Shown in pieces: positions 14,153 through 19,314 of a stretch of 19,314 bases of DNA. Under the pieces are notes generated by a model. The model saw only the letters and a program-made list of their open reading frames with translations, was not told where the DNA came from and searched no databases. The translations under genes were made by a program, and so were the position numbers. Every line of letters begins with the position of its first letter. Position 1 is the stretch's first letter. The DNA comes from Natrialbaceae archaeon (GTDB lineage Archaea; Halobacteriota; Halobacteria; Halobacteriales; Natrialbaceae): assembly GCA_003552325.1 (NCBI GenBank), contig PUKM01000278.1, positions 1 to 19,314 on the forward strand. The letters run 5' to 3'.

Positions 14153-14719
14153 ATGGTACTCAGAGAGTCAGGGACGGCGCTCGAGGCAGGAGATCCCGCA
14201 CCGGCGTTCGAACTCGAGGGCGTCGATGGCGAGACTTACACCCTCGAGTCGTTCGCTGACGACGTGGCACTGTTGCTCGTCTTTACGTGCAACCACTGCC
14301 CGTACGCCAAGGCGAAGTTCGACCTCTTGAACGACCTCGCGAGCGAGTACGACGACGTCTCCGTGGTCGGCATCAACCCGAACGATGCCGAGGAGTACCC
14401 TGAGGATTCGTTCGAGAAGATGCAGGCGCACGTCGAGGATGGAGCGGTCGCCTACGACGCCTACCTGCGCGATGAGAGCCAGGCGGTCGCGAGAGCCTAT
14501 GGTGCGGAATGTACCCCCGATCCGTTCCTCTTCGAAAACGACGACGGCACGTTCAGGTTGGTCTATCAGGGCCGACTCGACGATGCTCCTAACCCTGAGG
14601 ACGAACCGACGCGATTCCAGATTCGGGAAGCCATCGATGCCGTCCTCGCCGACGAACCCGTCGACCTCGAGTGGGAACCATCGCGAGGGTGTTCGATCAA
14701 GTGGCGCGACGAGAAATAG
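14153..14719 (+). CDS. Thioredoxin-fold redoxin (AhpC/TSA-like) with CNHC motif
   Basis: A 188-residue cytoplasmic thioredoxin-superfamily protein of the AhpC/TSA-Redoxin branch. The N-terminal EAGDPAPAFELEGVDG (11-26) is the typical peroxiredoxin-like entry, followed by the strand VALLLVFTCNHCPYAKA (38-54) with CxxC at C46/C49. In the family this group is often annotated as thioredoxin family protein with a CNHCPY motif, and the exact redox partner is unknown. Later blocks GINPNDAEEYPEDSFEKMQ and AECTPDPFLFE (the cis-Pro loop) support the fold. No signal peptide is present, so a cytoplasmic thiol-disulfide or peroxide-handling role is inferred. It lies 60 nt behind pstA but probably has its own promoter; a functional link to phosphate transport is not supported. 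Confidence 0.9.
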   Translation: MVLRESGTALEAGDPAPAFELEGVDGETYTLESFADDVALLLVFTCNHCPYAKAKFDLLNDLASEYDDVSVVGINPNDAEEYPEDSFEKMQAHVEDGAVAYDAYLRDESQAVARAYGAECTPDPFLFENDDGTFRLVYQGRLDDAPNPEDEPTRFQIREAIDAVLADEPVDLEWEPSRGCSIKWRDEK

Positions 14720-14808
14720 CGGGGCGGCCGCAGGTTCCGTGACCCGGCCCTCGAACGCGGATTGATGGTACCCAAATCCTCTTCTGGTGTCCCTCTGCAC
14801 ACCCTGGT

Positions 14809-16974
14809 ATGTCAGCCCCTGTCGACATCGACCGGTACTACGAACTCCGGTCGCTGACCAGCCTTGCAGTGTCGCCCGATGGCCAGACCGTGGCGTTCGT
14901 CACCGCCGAGTGTGACGCCACCGACGACGAGCGTCGACACGCGCTCTCGCTCGTTCCGGCCGACGGCTCGCGTGAACCGTATCGTCTCTCCAGAGCTTCC
15001 AGCGTGAGCGCACCGAAGTTTAGCCCTGACGGCGACAAATTGGCGGTGCTGGCCGCTCGAGAAGACGACCTCGCGGGAAAAGCCGGGCGCGGCGAACCCG
15101 AGGAAGACGGCGACGATACGGACGAATCCGACGAGAGGGCCACCGGGAACGCAGGCGGAGGAGCCGAGGATAAGCCGAAGCGACAGGTCTGGGTCTACGA
15201 CCTCGAGTTCGGAGGCGATGCCCGTCAGGTCACGGCGTTCGAGGAGGGTGTCAGGGAGTTCGACTGGTCCCCCGAGGGCGACCGACTCGTCGTTTCCGCG
15301 CGTGACCCGACCGACGACGAACGCGAGTACCTCGAGCAACGCCGAGACGATGGGCCGATCGAGGTGACCCGGCTCCAGCACAAACGCGACGGGGCCGGCT
15401 GGTTGGACGACGTCACGACCTATCTCTTCGTCGTCGACGCCCGAACCGATGGCGACCCGGACGACGCCGAGAGCGCCCGCCGCCTCGACGCTGCTTACGG
15501 GGCGGGCTCGGGTGAACCACTCTCGGGCCTCCAGCCGCGCTGGGGACCGTGCGACCGGATCGCGTTCCTCACAAATGACACCGACCGTCCGGACGACTCC
15601 CTGGCGATGGACGTCTTCACCATCGCTCCCGACGGGACGGATCGGCGGAAACACACGGATGGAACCCTCCGAGTGAGCGCCCCGCGGTTCAGTCCGGACG
15701 GTGGTCGGCTCGCGTTCGTGGGTGGCAATCCCGAAAACTGGTACGAGCCGAGTGAGGTCTTCGTCGTGTCGGTCGACTCCACCTCGACGTCAGACGGCTA
15801 TCGATCGCTTTCGGCATCCCTCGACCGCACGGTCGCTCGAGCAGGTGCCCCCACCTGGACCGACGACGAGACGCTCCTCTGTCCGTTCGCCGACGAAGGC
15901 CTCACGCGGCTGGTTGCCCTCGATGCCACCGGCGACGCGCCGCGACGGACGTTCGAGTGGCAAGGGACCATGCGGACGCTCGAGGCACTCGACGAGGCCG
16001 GGGGGACGGTCGCCGTCTGCTGCAGTTGTCCCGCGGACGGACCGGTGCTTTACGCGTTCGAGACCGAGGCTGCTGGGGCCGCCCAGGTCTCGAGCCTGGA
16101 CGAGCCGACAGTGCTCGCAAACCCGTCGGACGAGGGGGTCACCCAGCTCCACGCGCTCAACGAATCGGTGCTCGAGGACCTCCCCACCCCGGCGGTTCGT
16201 CGAGTCACGTTCGAAAACAGCGACGACGAAGAGGTCGAGGCGATCGTCTACCTCCCGCCGGGGTTCGTCCCCGGCGAATCCGAACCCGCCCCAACTGTGG
16301 CGGCGATCCACGGTGGCCCAATGTCCTACGACGCGCCGACGTTCCGGTTCGAACACACGCTCTGGACGAGTCGGGGCTACATCGTCGTCCGCGTCAACTA
16401 CCGCGGCAGTACCTCCTACGGCCGTGAGTTCGCCGAACGCCTGAAGGGATCACGTGGCCGCCTCGAGAGCGACGACGTCGTCTCCGGCGTTCGCCGACTC
16501 GTCGACGACGGCTGGGCCGACCCCGAGAACCTGTTCGTCACCGGGTTCTCCTACGGCGGTATCACGACTGCCCACATCGTCACCCGATACGACGACTTCG
16601 CCGCTGGCGCACCCGAACACGGCATCTACGACTTCTACTCGAACGTCGGCACCGACGACAACCACGCCTGGCACGAGTGGGAGTTCGGCATGCCCTGGGA
16701 GCACCCCGACACCTACCGGGAAATCTCGAGTATTACCGACGTCGACCGGATCGAGACGCCGCTTTTGATCACGGCCGGTGAGGAAGACTGGCGCTGTCCG
16801 CCGACGCAGGCCGAACAACTCTACGTTAGCGTCCGGAAACGCGGTGTCGACGCAAAACTCGTGATCTATCCGAACGAACACCACAACATCGGCGATCCGA
16901 CGCGGGCAACACACCGCCTTCGGGAACTCACTCGTTGGTTCGATCAGTATCGAGAATCGTCGACAGCCGAGTAA
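14809..16974 (+). CDS. S9 family prolyl oligopeptidase / acylaminoacyl-peptidase-like
   Basis: A 721-residue cytoplasmic serine peptidase. An N-terminal beta-propeller (about 10-450) shows repeated TolB/WD40-like blades with SPDG signatures (SPDGQTVAF, FSPDGDKLAV, FSPDGGRLAF). An alpha/beta hydrolase domain (about 460-715) has oxyanion-region HGGP at 501-504, nucleophile Ser581 in GFSYGG, Asp660 in GEEDWRCPP and His691/692 in NEHHNIG. These form the expected catalytic triad. The family removes short peptides or acylated N-terminal residues; the exact specificity is unknown. Residues about 86-125 are a strongly acidic, low-complexity insert between propeller blades, a halophile feature. There is no signal peptide. 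No clear TATA box is visible at the leaderless distance. It is convergent with the old-yellow-enzyme gene, with an inverted repeat between them. Confidence 0.93.
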   Translation: MSAPVDIDRYYELRSLTSLAVSPDGQTVAFVTAECDATDDERRHALSLVPADGSREPYRLSRASSVSAPKFSPDGDKLAVLAAREDDLAGKAGRGEPEEDGDDTDESDERATGNAGGGAEDKPKRQVWVYDLEFGGDARQVTAFEEGVREFDWSPEGDRLVVSARDPTDDEREYLEQRRDDGPIEVTRLQHKRDGAGWLDDVTTYLFVVDARTDGDPDDAESARRLDAAYGAGSGEPLSGLQPRWGPCDRIAFLTNDTDRPDDSLAMDVFTIAPDGTDRRKHTDGTLRVSAPRFSPDGGRLAFVGGNPENWYEPSEVFVVSVDSTSTSDGYRSLSASLDRTVARAGAPTWTDDETLLCPFADEGLTRLVALDATGDAPRRTFEWQGTMRTLEALDEAGGTVAVCCSCPADGPVLYAFETEAAGAAQVSSLDEPTVLANPSDEGVTQLHALNESVLEDLPTPAVRRVTFENSDDEEVEAIVYLPPGFVPGESEPAPTVAAIHGGPMSYDAPTFRFEHTLWTSRGYIVVRVNYRGSTSYGREFAERLKGSRGRLESDDVVSGVRRLVDDGWADPENLFVTGFSYGGITTAHIVTRYDDFAAGAPEHGIYDFYSNVGTDDNHAWHEWEFGMPWEHPDTYREISSITDVDRIETPLLITAGEEDWRCPPTQAEQLYVSVRKRGVDAKLVIYPNEHHNIGDPTRATHRLRELTRWFDQYRESSTAE

Positions 16975-16993
16975 TCGAGACAGAATTGTAGGC

Positions 16994-17016
16994 GCCTTCA
17001 TCGGGCGTCTGAAGGC
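16994..17016. terminator. Inverted repeat between convergent genes
   Basis: GCCTTCA and TGAAGGC form perfect 7-bp arms around a 9-nt spacer, 20 nt past the S9 peptidase stop and before the convergent oxidoreductase stop. It can form an RNA stem-loop for either transcript. No T-run follows, so a terminator or 3'-end stabilising role is only suggested by position. Confidence 0.4.
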
Positions 17017-17096
17017 CGATCGAGACGTGACCCTACCACGGGGCGCTGAAGGGGAGAGTTACAGGATGGAGGTCTTACGGTCGACGACGAACCCTT

Positions 17097-18191
17097 CTAC
17101 TTCCCGACTGCACGACGATACTGTACCGGCCACGACGGACCTTCGTCCTCGAGCCCCAGCGTTTCCGCCCAGCGGAGGGGGAAGTACGGATCGCGAAGGA
17201 ACTCTCGAGCGACGAGCACGAGGTCCGCCCGCCCGTTTCTGACGATCGCGTCGGCCTGTTCGGGGGTCGTGATCCCCCCGACGGCCCCCACGGCGACGTC
17301 GTCGACCGCCTCGGTTATCGACTCCGCGAGCGGGACCTGGTAGTTTGGTCCGGAGGGGCCCTGCTGGTCGGGATGGATCCCACCCGAACTGACGTCGATC
17401 AGGTCGACACCGAGGTCCGCTAACTCCCGTGAGAGGCGAATCGATTGCTCGAGGTCCCACGCGTCTCGGTCGGGCAGCCAGTCACTTCCGGAGATGCGGA
17501 CGAAGACGGGTTTGTCGTCGGGCCAGACGGATCGAACGGCTGCGCTGACCTCTCGGACCAGACGCGTCCGATTTTCGAAGCTGCCACCCCAGTCGTCCTC
17601 ACGGGTGTTCGTCACTGGCGAGAGGAACTGATGGAGGAGATAGCCGTGGGCCGCGTGGACCTCGGCAACCTCGAACCCGGCCTCGAGCGATCGTTTCGCC
17701 GACTGCTCAAACGCTTCGATAACGGCGTCGATGTCGGCGTCGTCCATCCGTCGCATCGCCTCCGGCGTCGTCTCGAACGGGTAGGCTTCGGGCGACGGCG
17801 AGAGCACCTCCCACCCGCCATCGTCAGGCGAGACGGGGGTATTCCCCTCCCAGGGCTGGTTCTTGCTCGCCTTGTGGCCCGCATGCGCGAGCTGGATCGC
17901 CGGCACGGAGCCCTGTTGACGAATAAAGGCGGTGATCGGTTCGAGCGCCTCGACGTGCTCGTCCGACCAGATTCCCAGGTCGTGTGTCGAGATCCGTCCG
18001 CGGGCTTCGACGGCCGTCGCTTCGGCCATCACGAGCCCTGCGCCACCGACGGCCCGACTCCCGAGGTGAACGCGATGCCACTCCCTCGCGAGGCCATCGG
18101 TCGGCGAGGAATACTGACACATTGGCGACACGGCGACCCGGTTGGGGATCTCGAGGTCACGCAACTCGAGTGAGGAAAAGAGCGTTGTCAT
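17097..18191 (-). CDS. NADH:flavin oxidoreductase, old yellow enzyme family (YqjM-like)
   Basis: A 364-residue FMN-binding TIM-barrel ene-reductase-type flavoprotein. The N-terminal NRVAVSPMCQYSS (17-29) carries Cys25, the redox-tuning cysteine of the thermophilic-like (YqjM) class, with Tyr27 nearby. HAAHGYLLHQFLSP (179-192) holds H179, H182 and Y184, the substrate-anion and proton-donor positions, followed by NTREDDWGGSFENR. The phosphate-binding end of the barrel shows GGITTPEQAD and LVLVAREFLRDPYFPLR. Such enzymes reduce activated C=C bonds with NAD(P)H; the natural substrate is unknown. ATG 18191 fits the family's N-terminus. It is transcribed towards the S9 peptidase and away from the BtpA gene. 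An exact role such as xenobiotic or quinone reduction cannot be inferred. Confidence 0.94.
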   Translation of the reverse strand: MTTLFSSLELRDLEIPNRVAVSPMCQYSSPTDGLAREWHRVHLGSRAVGGAGLVMAEATAVEARGRISTHDLGIWSDEHVEALEPITAFIRQQGSVPAIQLAHAGHKASKNQPWEGNTPVSPDDGGWEVLSPSPEAYPFETTPEAMRRMDDADIDAVIEAFEQSAKRSLEAGFEVAEVHAAHGYLLHQFLSPVTNTREDDWGGSFENRTRLVREVSAAVRSVWPDDKPVFVRISGSDWLPDRDAWDLEQSIRLSRELADLGVDLIDVSSGGIHPDQQGPSGPNYQVPLAESITEAVDDVAVGAVGGITTPEQADAIVRNGRADLVLVAREFLRDPYFPLRWAETLGLEDEGPSWPVQYRRAVGK

Positions 18192-18332
18192 CGCTCGGAT
18201 GTTTCGAGAGGGTGGTGAAAACGACCGCGAAGCCCGCTGGCCTTGCCGGATCCAGGTGTGTAAACAGGCGTTTGGGTGGGTCGGCTACTCGAGGGCTCCG
18301 TGAGGTGTCCCCCAGAGTAGGGAGAGCCAGGG

Positions 18333-18368
18333 CCTCGAGTGGTCACTCGAGGAGGTACTCCCCGGAGT
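18333..18368. repeat. Two adjacent palindromic elements in the spacer before the BtpA gene
   Basis: The 283-nt gap between the oxidoreductase gene and the BtpA gene holds no gene. It contains arms CCTCGAGTG and CACTCGAGG (18333-18341 and 18344-18352, 2-nt centre), followed by ACTCC and GGAGT (18357-18361 and 18364-18368, 2-nt centre). Both lie about 75-110 nt upstream of the BtpA TATA box, where a regulator could bind. Part of the first element is the CTCGAG hexamer, which is common throughout this DNA. Confidence 0.35.
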
Positions 18369-18443
18369 CTGACGACCCCTGACACTACCGAGATCGCCTA
18401 CCCAGGACAGCCACCCTCTCGGCCGACACTCCCACCGTCGGGA

Positions 18444-18451
18444 GTATATAC
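18444..18451 (+). promoter_or_regulatory. TATA box for the BtpA-family gene
   Basis: GTATATAC is a clear TATA box centred 27-28 nt before ATG 18475, which fixes the start codon choice and predicts a leaderless transcript. Confidence 0.65.
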
Positions 18452-18474
18452 GAGTGGGCCACCTACGGTGCACC

Positions 18475-19293
18475 ATGCCCTGGTCCCACCGCGACACGTT
18501 CGAGACGGCTCACCCTATCGTGGGCATGATACACCTCCCGGCACTCCCCGGTTCGCCCGGATACGAGGGCACTCGAGACGCCATCCGAACCCGCCTCCTC
18601 GAGGACGCGACGGCTCTCGAAACGGGCGGGGTCGATGCGATCATGCTCGAGAACTTCGGTGATACACCGTTCTATCCCGATTCGGTCCCGAAGACGACCG
18701 TTGCTGAGATGGCTGCGCTCACGACCACACTCACGAGCGCCGTCGACGTCCCCGTCGGCGTGAACGTCCTGCGAAACGACGCGGAAGCCGCCCTGGCCGT
18801 CGCCGCTGCCGGCGGGGCGGCGTTCGTGCGCGTGAACGTCCACGTCGGCACTGCCGCCACCGATCAGGGCCTCCTCGAGGGACAGGCTCACGAGACGCTT
18901 CGCCTTCGCGACCGGATCGACGCCGACGTGGCGATCCTCGCTGACCTCCACGTCAAACACGCGACCCCGGTCGGGGACACCGACCTCGAGCAGGTGACCC
19001 TCGAAACGGTCGTTCGAGGCGGCGCAGATGGGGTCATCGTCTCCGGCAGTGGAACCGGCCAGATCACCCCACTCGAGGACATCGAACGAGTCGTGAACGC
19101 GCTCGAGACGCTCGAGGCGCACGTGCCCGTCTTCGTCGGGAGTGGGGTGACACCGGAGACGATCACCGACTGCATCGCCGTCGGGGCCGACGGCGTCATC
19201 GTCGGGACGGCACTGAAAGAAGCGGGACAGACGACTAACCCAGTCGACGGCGCGCGGGTCGAGGAGCTCTGTACGGCGATCCAGGTCCCGTAG
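18475..19293 (+). CDS. BtpA/SgcQ family protein
   Basis: A 272-residue TIM-barrel-like protein of the BtpA family. Visible blocks are the N-terminal HPIVGMIHLPALPGSPGY (13-30), GVDAIMLENFGDTPFYP, ADLHVKHATPVGD and the phosphate-binding-type end GADGVIVSGSGTGQIT and FVGSGVTPETI. The family is named for a cyanobacterial protein affecting photosystem I stability. Haloarchaea have no photosystem, so another role, probably enzymatic on a small phosphorylated substrate, is likely; this is inference from the barrel's phosphate-site-like glycine motifs. ATG 18475 is supported by the TATA box; an in-frame GTG at 18454 lies between TATA box and expected transcript start and is rejected. The stop TAG is followed at once by ATG 19294, so the next gene is probably in the same operon. 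Confidence 0.92.
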   Translation: MPWSHRDTFETAHPIVGMIHLPALPGSPGYEGTRDAIRTRLLEDATALETGGVDAIMLENFGDTPFYPDSVPKTTVAEMAALTTTLTSAVDVPVGVNVLRNDAEAALAVAAAGGAAFVRVNVHVGTAATDQGLLEGQAHETLRLRDRIDADVAILADLHVKHATPVGDTDLEQVTLETVVRGGADGVIVSGSGTGQITPLEDIERVVNALETLEAHVPVFVGSGVTPETITDCIAVGADGVIVGTALKEAGQTTNPVDGARVEELCTAIQVP

Positions 19294-19314
19294 ATGTACT
19301 TCGGTCGGGTTGCC
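19294..19314 (+). CDS. Start of a further gene, cut by the window edge
   Basis: ATG 19294 directly follows the BtpA-family stop codon (TAGATG) and stays open for the seven codons left (MYFGRVA). The tight junction suggests translational coupling in one operon. Seven residues are too few to name a family. Confidence 0.45.

Noticed and set aside
14168..15654. Long minus-strand open frames opposite the redoxin and S9 peptidase genes
   Set aside because: Both plus-strand genes have intact catalytic motifs; the antisense frames show no domain and no start signals.
1..19314. CRISPR array, insertion sequence, tRNA gene, defence or phage module
   Set aside because: I saw no regularly spaced direct repeats, transposase, terminal inverted repeats, tRNA-like T-arm in a spacer, integrase or restriction genes. 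A tRNA-like TTCGAATC near 1000 is inside tyrS.

Overview
The window is chromosomal DNA from a haloarchaeon (class Halobacteria), most likely of the Natrialbales. The evidence is GC-rich coding DNA, highly acidic proteins, a Tat lipoprotein substrate-binding protein, archaeal-type tyrosyl-tRNA synthetase, ribosomal protein S8e, GHMP-type shikimate kinase and MfnA-type decarboxylase. TATA boxes lie about 27 nt upstream of many start codons, and CTCGAG is extremely frequent. No rRNA, tRNA, CRISPR array, insertion sequence, prophage or plasmid module was seen.

Layout. Positions 1-2920 are read leftwards: a Gfo/Idh/MocA oxidoreductase cut by the window edge, tyrS, a small glycine-zipper-like protein and a class I methyltransferase. 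A shared AT-rich promoter at about 3000 separates these from mfnA (rightward). Behind mfnA sits the C-terminal half of a MazF/PemK-type toxin, a gene remnant. Next come chorismate mutase and shikimate kinase (leftward, two steps of the aromatic pathway), a DUF5796-type protein (rightward), a 44-residue zinc-finger protein and an HNH-like Cys/His protein (leftward), and a DUF192 protein (rightward). A promoter, a 30-codon upstream ORF and a 12-bp palindrome precede a 2-isopropylmalate/(R)-citramalate synthase, followed by ribosomal protein S8e.

The second half starts with an AbrB-PhoU phosphate regulator (leftward), divergent from a pstS-pstC-pstA phosphate transport operon whose genes overlap by 4 nt. 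The ATPase gene pstB does not follow; a CxxC redoxin and an S9-family peptidase come next. An old-yellow-enzyme-type oxidoreductase (leftward), a palindrome-rich spacer, a BtpA-family protein and the first seven codons of another gene finish the window.

How the genes work together. PstS, PstC and PstA form the extracellular and membrane parts of a high-affinity phosphate importer, and the divergent AbrB-PhoU protein is its likely regulator. A shared motif lies upstream of both TATA boxes. Chorismate mutase and shikimate kinase belong to aromatic amino acid synthesis, the LeuA/CimA homologue to branched-chain amino acid synthesis, and MfnA probably supplies beta-alanine for coenzyme A. Most of the rest is conserved housekeeping. 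I found no convincing new multi-gene system. The best leads are the leader ORF with palindrome before the LeuA/CimA gene, the shared pst/phoU promoter motif, the pst operon without pstB, the toxin remnant, and a hairpin abutting the start codon of the small zinc-finger gene.
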